64,000 bases of DNA from Paenibacillus sp. ACRRY (GCF_022346995.1 NZ_JAKRNM010000001.1:620001-684000), one strand, 5' to 3'. Numbered from the stretch's first letter, positions 16,625 to 25,793 are shown. A program made the numbers and translations. Notes: generated by a model not told the origin, from the sequence alone.

Positions 16625-17681
16625 TCATTTGCCAAAAACAAGAGTTGTGTTAGAAGAACCCGCATATTTGGTCACGAATTCACGTGCATAGTTTGCATCC
16701 CTCACTTCATAGCTGTAATTGCTGCTTGGTCTCCAGTTTGTTTTGGGTGATCTTGGGGCAGATAAAGCTGGTGTGCTACCTGTATCAGTAAATTCGCCAT
16801 TCCCTTTGTCATCAAGGATGCCGCCTTTTTCCGCACCGGCACCAAAATAGTTATTTTCCGAATAGATGCGTGCTTTTTCCCCAATCGTAATTGCTTGGTT
16901 GAAATTGTTTGCATAGTTGTTTTTAATATGGAAATATCCATATCTCATCAGTCCAGGACCTCGAACGTATAAGTTTTCAAAGTAATTGTTGGCCATCGTT
17001 ACATGAGGCACGCCGTTATAACTGCTGTTGCCATCATTGGGGTGACCCAGAATAATTCCATATTTGTGATTTGCGAATTTGGAATTGCTGATGGTTATAT
17101 AATCCGCTCTGTCGCCAATATAGAGCAACTTATCTACTTCAGAACCACTAGAGCTATAGCTATGGCCTGAAAAGGTGACATGATCTATCCAATAGTTTGA
17201 CCCAGAGGTAATGTACATCTGGATATCATCGTTTGCATTGATGCCAGCAGAATGAACAAAATTGAGGTTTTGGAAAATAACATTGCTTGAAGAGGAGGTT
17301 GATCGGAAATGAATGTTAGTCAATATGTGGTTGTCATACGAGCCAACGATTGTTTTGTTAGCTCCGAAGTTTACTTTTTGTAGAGTGGAAGAGGAAATGT
17401 TTTTTTCAATGACAAGAATTTTCGGTACAGTATCAGCAATGTGTGTCCTCAGATCATTTAGATTGTTGATGTAAATAATTTGGCCGTTTTTGCCGCCTGT
17501 TACAGCAGACTTCGCAATTCCATTCTCATTCTTAGCATTTCCTGCAAACCCTGTCAGACCAGTTGCACCAGTGTTCGGAAAATTGGCTGCCCCATACGTA
17601 GAGGGGAGAGTGGAGAAATTCAGAACCATGAGAACGAAAGCAAGTGCCAAAAATGAAAGCCTTTTAAAAAAAAGTCACCAT
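16625..17681 (-). CDS. Secreted pectate lyase (PL1) with a possible frameshift in its signal peptide
   Basis: The enzyme body is a polysaccharide lyase family 1 beta helix that cleaves polygalacturonate by beta elimination outside the cell. Landmarks are [34 protein letters not shown] and [20 protein letters not shown], the last holding the catalytic Arg. The intact frame (341 residues) opens only at a TTG at 17650, which gives an export signal lacking its basic start. An ATG at 17679-17681 would supply [15 protein letters not shown], a textbook signal start, but is one base out of frame because of an 8-T run (17666-17673). With seven T the two parts join. The cause could be slippage control, recent loss or a read error. 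Confidence 0.85.
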
Positions 17682-17869
17682 CCATTAAAAAATGTATTTT
17701 TTTACAGGACATTGTATTTGAAGGTAATGTTTGTGTCAACATTAACTACGTAACATTTATGCAATTTTATATACTTGATGATATGAAGTGCTCCATTGTA
17801 GTCATCAACATAGCACTGATTTTTGTTGTTGCCAAATACAGGGGAGTTTGCTAAGATGTAAAAAATGTT

Positions 17870-17885
17870 ATGGAAGCGCATACAT
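17870..17885. promoter_or_regulatory. CcpA cre site
   Basis: ATGGAAGCGCATACAT matches the Bacillus catabolite-response consensus (WTGNAARCGNWWWCAW) at every position. It lies between the divergent pectate lyase and permease genes, 9 bases before LacI operator O2. Carbon catabolite repression of the pectin genes is the expected effect. From 17682 to 17869 I see only AT-rich upstream sequence of the pectate lyase. Confidence 0.8.
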
Positions 17886-17894
17886 TTAGATTAA

Positions 17895-17912
17895 AATTAC
17901 AACGTTGTAAAT
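17895..17912. promoter_or_regulatory. LacI-type operator O2
   Basis: AATTACAACGTTGTAAAT differs from the perfect palindrome at one position near the edge. It lies in the divergent control region and its centre is 111 bases from that of O3, close to a whole number of helical turns. Confidence 0.7.
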
Positions 17913-18005
17913 TTCTAAATTGAAGTTCTCACCTTGTTCGAATAACTGTATTAATACTATTAAATCCTAATTACTTTCGAGAATGTGGGAGTATGTATGT
18001 TTAAA

Positions 18006-18023
18006 AATTACAACGTTGTAATT
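18006..18023. promoter_or_regulatory. LacI-type operator O3
   Basis: AATTACAACGTTGTAATT is identical to O1 and lies 26 bases before the start of the first permease gene. A repressor here would block transcription of the importer operon. The LacI-family gene at 21547, in the same operon, is the natural candidate. Confidence 0.75.
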
Positions 18024-18048
18024 CTGAGCGAAGGGAAGTGTCTTCAAG

Positions 18049-18966
18049 GTGAAAAAACGTTTGTTCACGTTGTATGTGCTGGCCAAAAGGGATAGGTATT
18101 TGCTGCTTATGTTCGCGCCTATTTTCTTGTATTACATCATTTTTATGTACGTTCCCATGCCTGGTGTACTGCTTGCCTTTCGCAATTTTATGCCGGGTCA
18201 GGGAATGTTCAGTGGTGAATGGGTAGGTCTGAGATGGTTCGAGCAATTTGTGAATTCAATCTACTTCTGGAGACTGTTGCGTAATACATTTTTGCTTGCT
18301 TTTCTTCCTCTGCTCTTTGGTTTCTCCATCCCCATTCTATTCGCTGTCTGCATCGTAGAGATTAAAAACCGAACATTCAAACGTTTTGCCCAAACGGTTA
18401 CGTATCTCCCTCACTTCATCTCAACCGTGGTCGTGGCCGGTATGATTATCAACTTTCTATCACCCACGGATGGGATCGTCAATACGCTGATTGCCAAATT
18501 TGGGATGGAAAAAGTGAACTTCATGATGGAAGCTGGCTGGTTCCGTACTATTTTCACGAGTTCCGATATCTGGCAAAGCTTCGGTTTTAGCTCCATTATC
18601 TACATCGCAGCCATTATGGGCATTGATCCAGAGATGTACGATTCCGGAAAAATTGACGGCGTCAACAAGTTTCAGGAGCTCTGGCATCTTACCCTTCCGA
18701 GTATCAAGCCGACTATAGTTATTCTGCTCCTGCTGTCACTGGGAGGCATTATGAGCGTAGGCTTCGAGAAAGTATATCTGCTATACAACGGGGCCACGTA
18801 CGAGACTGCCGATGTGTTATCAACCTATGTATACAGAATGGGAATCGAAGGACAAAACTATGGTTTTGCAACGGCTGTTGGCCTTTTTAACTCCATAATC
18901 ACCTTTGTACTTGTTTTTGCAGCGAATACAATGACTCGCCGCCTGACTAAAATGTCACTCTGGTAA
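18049..18966 (+). CDS. Sugar ABC transporter permease 1 (LplB type)
   Basis: This 305-residue membrane protein has six hydrophobic segments. The EAA loop that docks the ATPase is clear (YDSGKIDGVNKFQELWHLTL, then PSIKP). It belongs to the CUT1 permeases related to LplB, usually paired with a YtcP-like partner and a large binding lipoprotein, exactly as here. The start is a GTG with AAGGGAAG upstream. Operators O2 and O3 and the cre site lie just before it. Import of pectin-derived oligogalacturonides is likely from the neighbours. No ATPase gene is present; a shared MsmX-like ATPase elsewhere is expected. Confidence 0.9.
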   Translation: MKKRLFTLYVLAKRDRYLLLMFAPIFLYYIIFMYVPMPGVLLAFRNFMPGQGMFSGEWVGLRWFEQFVNSIYFWRLLRNTFLLAFLPLLFGFSIPILFAVCIVEIKNRTFKRFAQTVTYLPHFISTVVVAGMIINFLSPTDGIVNTLIAKFGMEKVNFMMEAGWFRTIFTSSDIWQSFGFSSIIYIAAIMGIDPEMYDSGKIDGVNKFQELWHLTLPSIKPTIVILLLLSLGGIMSVGFEKVYLLYNGATYETADVLSTYVYRMGIEGQNYGFATAVGLFNSIITFVLVFAANTMTRRLTKMSLW

Positions 18967-18995
18967 GATTCCAAACTGAATCAAAGGAGACCTGT

Positions 18996-19877
18996 ATGCA
19001 AAAATCGAGAAGTGACCGGATGTTCTACGGATTTGTCTACCTGCTTACCATTTTGGCAGTTGTCGTCACGTTGTACCCGTTCTTGTATGTGGTTAGTATT
19101 TCATTCAGCTCCGTGGAAGCCATCGATAAACAGAAAGTTGTCTTGTGGCCAGTCGGTTTTACCCTTTCAGGATACCAAATGGTACTTCAATACAAGGAGT
19201 TATGGGTGTCCTTTTATAATACCCTTTGGTATACCGTGGTGGGAACGCTGTTAAACATTGTGGCAACTTGCCTTGCTGCTTTTCCGTTATCCAGACAGCA
19301 GTTCTTCCTGCGCAGGAAACTTAATTTTTTTATCGCATTCACGATGTATTTCTCCGGCGGGCTCATTCCGGTCTACATGCTGATTACATCACTCGGTCTG
19401 TACAATACCCGCTGGGTAATGGTGCTGCCTGTACTGGTTATTACGTTTAACGTGATGATCTGCCGTTCTGCATTTGAAGGTATTCCGAATGAAATCTTCG
19501 AGAGTGCGAGTATAGACGGAGCAAACGAACTCACCATGTTGTATCGCCTGGCAGTTCCCATCATCAAGCCGACACTTGCTGTCCTTACCCTCTACTACGC
19601 AGTGTTTCATTGGAATAATTTTTTCTCGGCCTTGCTGTATCTGGGCAAACAGGATATGCAGCCTCTACAGATGTTCCTGAGGCGGGTTCTGATTATGGCC
19701 TCCCCAGAAGTGATGCAGAAGATGGGAGGTACGATGACCTCAGGTGCACTGGCTGTCTCCACACTTCAGGTTCGATATGTATCCATCGTAGTCAGTATTC
19801 TGCCAATTGTTACGATCTACCCGTTTATCCAGCGGTACTTCGTCAAGGGTATTACACTCGGAGCCGTGAAAGGATAG
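18996..19877 (+). CDS. Sugar ABC transporter permease 2 (YtcP type)
   Basis: The 293-residue protein has six membrane segments and starts with the family block YPFLYVVSISFSSVEAID. The EAA loop is FESASIDGANELTMLYRLAV followed by PIIKP, and the end VTIYPFIQRYFVKGITLGAV is highly typical of YtcP. AAAGGAGACC lies before the ATG. It forms the heterodimeric channel with permease 1, 29 bases upstream. Confidence 0.9.
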   Translation: MQKSRSDRMFYGFVYLLTILAVVVTLYPFLYVVSISFSSVEAIDKQKVVLWPVGFTLSGYQMVLQYKELWVSFYNTLWYTVVGTLLNIVATCLAAFPLSRQQFFLRRKLNFFIAFTMYFSGGLIPVYMLITSLGLYNTRWVMVLPVLVITFNVMICRSAFEGIPNEIFESASIDGANELTMLYRLAVPIIKPTLAVLTLYYAVFHWNNFFSALLYLGKQDMQPLQMFLRRVLIMASPEVMQKMGGTMTSGALAVSTLQVRYVSIVVSILPIVTIYPFIQRYFVKGITLGAVKG

Positions 19878-19931
19878 TCCAATTGAGCATTATGGTTGAC
19901 CAAGTTTGTTCATACCAAGGAGGAATGATGG

Positions 19932-21521
19932 ATGAGAATTAAAGGGGCAGGAAGAAAAAGTGTAATGGCAGCAATACTTGCAGTCAGCCTTGCGGGTTGT
20001 AGTGGCGGAACAGGAACAGATGTAGGTAGCAGTCCACCAAGCTCGGAACCGGCATTTAATTACACAGGTGCAGGACCTGTGACCGATCAGACGGATGCTA
20101 AGTTATCTATCCTCGGGACGAATGCATGGACGACAAATGTAGATCTATCGACTGCTGCAATTGTGAAGAAAATTGAGGATATTGCGGGTGTTCAGGTTGA
20201 TTGGGATCTAATCCCGCCGCAAAACTATGCGGATGCTGTGAATCCAAGACTGGCCGCTGGTACGGGGCTGCCAGACATCGTTTATTTGCCTGATCAGGAT
20301 CAACTTATGAAGTATATTAACAGCGGGTTATTTATTCCGATTAATGAATTGGTGGATAAGTATGGGGTGAATCTCAAAAAAATATATGAAAAATCTCCTT
20401 CAGTCAAAGCCAGTTTAACCACGCCAGATGGTAAAATGTATTATATTCCGCAGCAAACGTTGACCAGAAATTATATGCCTGTGTTTATGATTAATCAGCG
20501 CTGGTTGAAGAAGCTCGGAATGAATGAGCCTACAACATTGGATGAGTTCACGGCAATGCTTCGCAAATTCAAGACAGATGATCCAAATGGCAATGGTCAA
20601 GCAGATGAGATCCCATTATCTATGGAGTCGAAGTTTGTGCCGATGGCGTTTGGGCCGGTCTTTGGCCTGGATCTGGCCAACCAATTTTATGCGGATGATC
20701 AGGGCAAGGTCCATTTTAGCTATTATGAACCTGCCTACAAAGAATACCTGACTTATTTGAACGGGCTATATAAGGAAGGATTGCTTGGAGTGGATTATGC
20801 GAGTACTACAAGCGATCAGGTAACCTCACGTATATCTCAGGATGTGACTGGAGCAACGTTTAATTTTAGCTGGTACATGTCAATGGTCTACAGTCCATTG
20901 TTCAAGGATTACGATCCGAAGGAGCCCATCTTCAAAGGTATTCTACCTTTGAAAGGGCCGAATGGAGATCAGTTCTATGTTGGACGTACACCGGTGAGTG
21001 GTATCTTTGGCATTACGCGTGACAGCAAAAATCCAGAACTTGCTTTTCGATTCCTGGATTATGCGGTAAGTGAGGAAGCACAAACGTTTTATACATGGGG
21101 CATCAAAGATGATACGTATACGGAGGAGAATGGGGTGAAAGCGTTTACGGATAAGGGTAAAGACAATGAGTATATCCAGAAACTCGGCATAGGTCCTGTC
21201 AATCTGCCTAATATTCAGTCCACTGACTCTGCCGATTCCGTGGTCGCAGAGTGGCATGCAAAGCTCGACAAGGAGCTAGAGCCATATATTCGTGAACCTT
21301 TTCCATTTGTTTATGCTCTACCCGATGAAGCCAGCGTAGAGAGTATGGCGATGCCAGATATTACAACGTATGTTGAAGAGATGAATTTTAAATTTATAAG
21401 CGGAGATACCGGCTTGGATCAGTTTGACAGTTATATTGAAACATTGAAAAAAATGAACATTGAGCAGGTTATTGCTGGCAGACAGGCACAATATGACCGT
21501 TACAAGGCTGCTCAACAGTAG
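19932..21521 (+). CDS. Large extracellular sugar-binding lipoprotein
   Basis: The protein has 529 residues. The signal MAAILAVSLAGCSGG contains the lipobox LAGC, so the mature protein is lipid-anchored outside. Typical LplA-like family 1 features follow: YADAVNPRLAAGTGLPDIVY, a calcium-binding-like turn DDPNGNGQADEIPL, and the final IETLKKMNIEQVIAGRQAQY. GGAGGA precedes the ATG by 8 bases. It should capture the oligosaccharide for the two permeases just upstream. The next gene is the LacI regulator. Confidence 0.9.
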   Translation: MRIKGAGRKSVMAAILAVSLAGCSGGTGTDVGSSPPSSEPAFNYTGAGPVTDQTDAKLSILGTNAWTTNVDLSTAAIVKKIEDIAGVQVDWDLIPPQNYADAVNPRLAAGTGLPDIVYLPDQDQLMKYINSGLFIPINELVDKYGVNLKKIYEKSPSVKASLTTPDGKMYYIPQQTLTRNYMPVFMINQRWLKKLGMNEPTTLDEFTAMLRKFKTDDPNGNGQADEIPLSMESKFVPMAFGPVFGLDLANQFYADDQGKVHFSYYEPAYKEYLTYLNGLYKEGLLGVDYASTTSDQVTSRISQDVTGATFNFSWYMSMVYSPLFKDYDPKEPIFKGILPLKGPNGDQFYVGRTPVSGIFGITRDSKNPELAFRFLDYAVSEEAQTFYTWGIKDDTYTEENGVKAFTDKGKDNEYIQKLGIGPVNLPNIQSTDSADSVVAEWHAKLDKELEPYIREPFPFVYALPDEASVESMAMPDITTYVEEMNFKFISGDTGLDQFDSYIETLKKMNIEQVIAGRQAQYDRYKAAQQ

Positions 21522-21546
21522 TATTTGAAGGCGGTCAGTATGAGAG

Positions 21547-22530
21547 GTGTTGATTGAACTGATAACGATTAAGGACATTGCCAAACTGGCGGGGGTAAGC
21601 TATAGCACGGTATCCAAGGCGCTTAATGGAGACCCCCGGATTAAACCGGCGACTAGACAGAAAGTCCTTGCAGTCGCCGAGAAACACCAGTATCGAAAAA
21701 ACATTCTAGCTCAGCAGCTCTCTACTGGAAGAAGCAATATTATAGGTTTTGTGCTTGATGAATTGAGCAATCCATTGTTCTCGAATATATCGGGCATTCT
21801 GCATGCAGAACTGAAACAGCGTGGATACCAAATGATTCTGGTCGTTGCAGATGATGGGGTAGATGTGTTCAGCCAGCTCCGCGTAGATGGCTGCATATTG
21901 TGGGATTATGCACTGGAAAATCGGGATGCATTCTGGAAGAAGTTTTCCACTCTTAATATGCCTTGCTTTGTATTGGGTACAGATGAGACGCCCAATTCCC
22001 CTTATATCAAAGTTGATCGTAAAGAGGGAATATTTAAAGCAGTAGAGCATTTGAACTCGCTCGGACACACCCGTATCGGTTTCATTGGAAACTCGCAAAA
22101 TATCAAGCTGGAAGGGTACCGAGAAGCTTTGCAGCGCACAAATCTAAAATATGAAGAAGATTACGTGCTGCCAGCACATTCCTCTTGGGAGGACGGGTAT
22201 TTTGCAATTCGAAACTATACATTTGGTCCAAAGGCTCCGACGGCTTTTATCGGTTTAAATAACCTTGTAACCCGAGGAGCGCTGCGGGCTTTGCTGGAGG
22301 CAGGCTACAACGTACCCCGTGAGATCTCATTAATCGGTTATGATGACCTGCCAGATATGCAATATGCTGAAGTTGCACTGACCACAATCGGCCCTGCACT
22401 GGATGAATTGGCTGTTCAGGCTGCAGAACTAATCGTATCCTTAATCCGCAATGAAGAAGTGGATTATCCTGTTGTCATCCAACCGAAACTGAATCATCGT
22501 AATTCAACTGCGATAGCCGGGGACTTTTAG
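21547..22530 (+). CDS. LacI-family transcriptional regulator of the pectin genes
   Basis: The protein has about 327 residues. The N-terminal helix-turn-helix and hinge are classical (TIKDIAKLAGVSYSTVSKAL, then NGDPRIKPATRQKV). The rest is a periplasmic-binding-protein-like effector domain (IIGFVLDELSNPLF, HLNSLGHTRIGFIG, ISLIGYDDLPDMQYAEVALT). The start is uncertain: GTG 21547 and TTG 21550 lie on top of the AGAGG site, and CTG 21559 would be better spaced. It sits between the binding protein and pectinesterase genes. The three palindromes at 16538, 17895 and 18006 are its most likely operators; a uronide inducer is likely but not proven. Confidence 0.9.
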   Translation: MLIELITIKDIAKLAGVSYSTVSKALNGDPRIKPATRQKVLAVAEKHQYRKNILAQQLSTGRSNIIGFVLDELSNPLFSNISGILHAELKQRGYQMILVVADDGVDVFSQLRVDGCILWDYALENRDAFWKKFSTLNMPCFVLGTDETPNSPYIKVDRKEGIFKAVEHLNSLGHTRIGFIGNSQNIKLEGYREALQRTNLKYEEDYVLPAHSSWEDGYFAIRNYTFGPKAPTAFIGLNNLVTRGALRALLEAGYNVPREISLIGYDDLPDMQYAEVALTTIGPALDELAVQAAELIVSLIRNEEVDYPVVIQPKLNHRNSTAIAGDF

Positions 22531-22557
22531 CAATAACAACGCCAGAGGAGGTGGAAT

Positions 22558-23652
22558 ATGGAGGCACACAAGAACAACTCTCGTATAAACAGACTTGAAA
22601 CGAAAGCGAGGGATGAACAGGTGTTCAATGGTATAAATCAGCCCTATCCATCTCGTTACTACACGGTGGCTCAGGATGGAAGCGGAGACTTCTCTACCAT
22701 TCAGGCTGCAATTAACGCCATGCCAGATAATGCCATCAATGCGCTGGAGATTCGAATCAAGAAAGGTGTTTATTATGAGAAGCTTCATATGGATAAGCCT
22801 AAGATTCATTTAATCGGGGAGGGGGCAGAGCAAACAGTTATTACTTACGATGACAATGCGCTAAAAAAATTCCCTGACGGACAGCTATATCATACATTTC
22901 ATTCGTACACGGCCTTCATCGGAGAGGATGATTTCACAGCAGAGGGGCTTTCTTTTGTAAATTCTTCAGGTCCAGGCAAGGATGTCGGGCAAGCCCTTGC
23001 CATATATGTGGATGGTGACCGTGCAGCTTTCCGCAAATGTCGCTTCATCGGGCATCAGGATACCATTTTCACCGGACCGCTCCCGCCAAAGCCCATGGAC
23101 CGAAGTTTTTTCGGGGGGCCGCGCGATGGGGCAGAACGTCGGAAACTCCGTCAGTACTATGAGGACTGTTATATAGAAGGCGATGTTGATTTTATTTTTG
23201 GCTCCGCTACGGCCGTGTTCAAGGGGTGTGAAATCTTCTCCCAAAATCGTATATCAGATACTGCTGCAGCAGAAAATACGGTACATGGGTGGATTACTGC
23301 GGCTTCGACACCCGAAGACGTTCGCTATGGCTATGTGTTCATCGATTGCACCCTGACCAGCAACGCTCCCCCACAGTCGGTATACCTCGGCAGGCCGTGG
23401 CGGAATCATGCTAAAGTATGCTTTCTGAACTGCTGGATTGGTGCTCATGTTAAGCTGGAGGGCTGGCATAACTGGAACAAACCAGATGCCGAAACTACTG
23501 TTGTATACGCTGAATTTAATAGTAAGGGTCCCGGAGCAGCGAGTACGGAAGAGAGGGCTTCGTGGGCCAAGAGGCTGACTGAAGAGCAAGCATCCGAGTA
23601 TACAGCGGCTCACATTTTGTCCGGAATCGATGGTTGGCTTCCCTTTAGCTAA
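22558..23652 (+). CDS. Pectin methylesterase (CE8), no signal peptide
   Basis: This 364-residue protein has the carbohydrate esterase 8 beta-helix motifs: YYTVAQDGSGDFSTIQAAIN, a catalytic-region GHQDTIFTG, EGDVDFIFGSATAVFKGC with the active-site Asp, and YLGRPWRNHAKV with the Arg of the active site. CE8 enzymes remove methanol from pectin. There is no export signal, so it probably de-esterifies short oligogalacturonides after import. AGGAGG precedes the ATG. It closes the pectin operon (permeases, binding protein, LacI, esterase). Confidence 0.92.
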   Translation: MEAHKNNSRINRLETKARDEQVFNGINQPYPSRYYTVAQDGSGDFSTIQAAINAMPDNAINALEIRIKKGVYYEKLHMDKPKIHLIGEGAEQTVITYDDNALKKFPDGQLYHTFHSYTAFIGEDDFTAEGLSFVNSSGPGKDVGQALAIYVDGDRAAFRKCRFIGHQDTIFTGPLPPKPMDRSFFGGPRDGAERRKLRQYYEDCYIEGDVDFIFGSATAVFKGCEIFSQNRISDTAAAENTVHGWITAASTPEDVRYGYVFIDCTLTSNAPPQSVYLGRPWRNHAKVCFLNCWIGAHVKLEGWHNWNKPDAETTVVYAEFNSKGPGAASTEERASWAKRLTEEQASEYTAAHILSGIDGWLPFS

Positions 23653-23731
23653 CCCTATCCGAACGAAACACTTTTATGCTAAATAAGATGTCTTTCAACA
23701 TACGAGAAACGATAGGGAATAAACGAGGAGG

Positions 23732-23758
23732 CAGCCGATCCACATGATCGGCTGTTTC
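23732..23758 (+). terminator. Terminator of the pectin operon
   Basis: CAGCCGATC and GATCGGCTG form a perfect 9-bp stem around CACAT, followed by TTTCC. The T tract is short. Confidence 0.6.
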
Positions 23759-23816
23759 CAGTATCAAACGGGCAGATTAGCGAAACGGAAAGCAGTCCCG
23801 AACATATCAGAGCAGG

Positions 23817-23858
23817 TGCAAAATCCCTCCACAACTACTCATGTGCAGGGATTTTGCA
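23817..23858. terminator. Hairpin downstream of the MarR gene
   Basis: TGCAAAATCCCT (23817-23828) and AGGGATTTTGCA (23847-23858) are exact complements with an inner CACA/TGTG-like match. It lies 15 bases beyond the stop of the leftward MarR gene and probably ends that transcript. Confidence 0.6.
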
Positions 23859-23872
23859 TTTAGGAAGCATCA

Positions 23873-24322
23873 TTACTCGACTAAAACGTGAAGCATTTCC
23901 CTCAATTGTCGTCGCTGCTCGACTGTAAGTTTAGCCATGAGCTTCTCAGAGATTTCCGCGCTTATTGAGCGAATCATCCGAATATGGGGCTTGGCCATAT
24001 CAGTAAGTGAAAGAATGGTCGCACGCCGATCTGTCGGGTCAACAGTGCGCTGAATCAGTCCGTTTTCTTCCAAGGCGTTCACGAAATCCGTGATCGTTCG
24101 TGGTTTTAAGTCCATGACAGCTGCAAGCTCATTCATGCGTATATGCTCGGCTTTCCAAACTTCCATCAACAGTCGCAGACGGGCCCCGGAGAGGGGAATG
24201 GGCAGATCTAACGAAGCCAGACGTTTATCGAATTCAAATTTTAAAATACGTGAGCTGGTGATGAGTAAATAAAAGGTATCAGCAGCTTCTTCATCCGGGT
24301 AGTCATATGACGATATTTTCAT
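23873..24322 (-). CDS. MarR-family transcriptional regulator
   Basis: The 149-residue protein has the winged helix of MarR regulators: RMNELAAVMDLKPRTITDFV as recognition helix and LIQRTVDPTDRRATILSLTD as wing. Dimerisation helices lie at both ends. It is divergent from the MFS exporter, and two similar palindromes in the shared region are its probable binding sites. Repression of the exporter, relieved by a toxic ligand, is the usual arrangement. Confidence 0.9.
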   Translation of the reverse strand: MKISSYDYPDEEAADTFYLLITSSRILKFEFDKRLASLDLPIPLSGARLRLLMEVWKAEHIRMNELAAVMDLKPRTITDFVNALEENGLIQRTVDPTDRRATILSLTDMAKPHIRMIRSISAEISEKLMAKLTVEQRRQLREMLHVLVE

Positions 24323-24425
24323 TTGCTTATATATCCTCTTTTCGAATAAGTCTTCCTCTATTTTATCGTAAAGATTCTCATTTTCAAATTGTGCCAGCCG
24401 CAGAAGGATTGACTTCCTGAAAATT

Positions 24426-24471
24426 AGTGAGTAAACTCACTATATAATAAAAAAAGTGAGGTTACTCACTA
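24426..24471. promoter_or_regulatory. Two palindromic MarR operators around a -10 box
   Basis: AGTGAGTAAACTCACT (24427-24442) and AGTGAGGTTACTCACT (24456-24471) share AGTGAG and CTCACT arms and lie 29 bases apart centre to centre. TATAAT (24444-24449) lies between them. Repressor bound at both sites would cover the rightward promoter of the short reading frame and the MFS gene. Confidence 0.75.
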
Positions 24472-24495
24472 ATTAACCATACTGGAGGCTTCACC

Positions 24496-24582
24496 ATGAT
24501 TAACGTATTACTCGTCAGAGAAAATCCAATACCGACTGAACAAGGGCTGGCAAATGCAGCAAGCTTGGCTAGGCAGTTCTAA
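24496..24582 (+). CDS. 28-codon leader peptide or gene remnant coupled to the MFS gene
   Basis: GGAGG lies before the ATG, and the frame reads MINVLLVRENPIPTEQGLAN followed by a short end. Its stop codon TAA forms part of the TAAGGAGG ribosome site of the MFS gene, so translation of the two could be coupled. The first residues resemble the opening strand of a nucleotide-binding fold, so it could be the remnant of a deleted enzyme gene. I cannot choose between a leader and a remnant. Confidence 0.4.
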   Translation: MINVLLVRENPIPTEQGLANAASLARQF

Positions 24583-24593
24583 GGAGGCGTGTG

Positions 24594-25790
24594 ATGGACA
24601 ACGAACTTATACAGCAACAGCAGTCGCCTAGGTTATGGACGATGGATTTTGTATTGATTACAGCTGCTAGCTTCTTTTTGTTCTTCGGATTTCAAATACT
24701 GCTGCCTACGTTGCCGGTTTATATGCTGGACTTGGGTGGAAACAATACGGCGGTCGGCTTAATCATTAGTATTTTTACCGTATTCTCCTTATTCACCCGG
24801 CCATTGGTCGGAGCACTTATGAATCGGAGCAAAAAGGGTTGGCTGATTGCAGGACTTATTCTATGCTTTCTCATTATATCCTCGTACAATTGGACGGTTT
24901 CGGTTGCCATGCTTCTACTGGCGCGCTGTATTCACGGCGTTGGTTGGGGGATTGTCACCGTCACATCGAGCACCATCGCCTCAGATATTATTCCGGCTAA
25001 TCGGCGGGGAGAGGGGATCGGTTTTTTCGGTCTTGCCAGTACGCTTGCCATGGCTCTTGCGCCTGCGATCGGACTTGCACTTCTGGACGGAAAATGGCAG
25101 ATGCATGGCGTTATTGTCGTTGCAGCCGTCAGTACGGTCCTGTCTTTACTATGTGTATGGGGCGTTAAGAAACAGCGTAAACAGAGCGATGCCTCGTCAG
25201 GTAGCGGAGATCAGGTACAAGCGAAAACTTCATTCCGGTCACAGTTATTCGAGCCAAAGGCGCTGTTTCCTTCCTTACTTGGTCTGCTGATCGGGATTGT
25301 TTACGGCGGAATCGTCAGCTTCATTACACTATTTGGTGAAGAAGCTCAGATTGGTAATGTTGGTTTGTTTTTTACGTTGAATGCCATTTGCCTGCTTATC
25401 GTGCGGTTTATCTCTGGACGTCTGTTCGACCGCAAGGGGCACACCTGGGTCATATTGCCCGGTAGCGTCTTACTGGCCGCTTCGCTGCTCGTTTTGTCCT
25501 ATGCCCATAGCATGACTATGTTGGCCATTTCAGCAGTTCTTTTTGGTTTTGGGTTCGGCGCAGTGCAGCCTTCGCTGCAAGCGTGGATCTTAAACCGGGT
25601 AGAACCCGAACTGCGCGGACCTGCGAATGCGACTTTTTATTCGGCGTTTGACCTTGGCATCGGCGGCGGTGCGTTACTTCTTGGTCGTCTAGCCGAAGCC
25701 AGCAGTTATGCGATGATGTATCGTTATTCGTTTCTCGTCATCATTCTATTTTGTATCATCTATATAGCGTATAGCTGGAAGAAGTCTTAG
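24594..25790 (+). CDS. MFS drug-type efflux transporter
   Basis: This 398-residue protein has twelve hydrophobic segments. The motif between helices 2 and 3 reads FTRPLVGALMNRSKKG and its second-half counterpart is VRFISGRLFDRKGHTW, both typical of the DHA-type major facilitators. LLLARCIHGVGWGIVTVTSS is the family segment of helix 4. ATG 24594 is 6 bases after GGAGG; an upstream GTG at 24591 is too close. It is controlled by the divergent MarR gene. Substrate unknown. Confidence 0.9.
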   Translation: MDNELIQQQQSPRLWTMDFVLITAASFFLFFGFQILLPTLPVYMLDLGGNNTAVGLIISIFTVFSLFTRPLVGALMNRSKKGWLIAGLILCFLIISSYNWTVSVAMLLLARCIHGVGWGIVTVTSSTIASDIIPANRRGEGIGFFGLASTLAMALAPAIGLALLDGKWQMHGVIVVAAVSTVLSLLCVWGVKKQRKQSDASSGSGDQVQAKTSFRSQLFEPKALFPSLLGLLIGIVYGGIVSFITLFGEEAQIGNVGLFFTLNAICLLIVRFISGRLFDRKGHTWVILPGSVLLAASLLVLSYAHSMTMLAISAVLFGFGFGAVQPSLQAWILNRVEPELRGPANATFYSAFDLGIGGGALLLGRLAEASSYAMMYRYSFLVIILFCIIYIAYSWKKS

Positions 25791-25793
25791 TAG

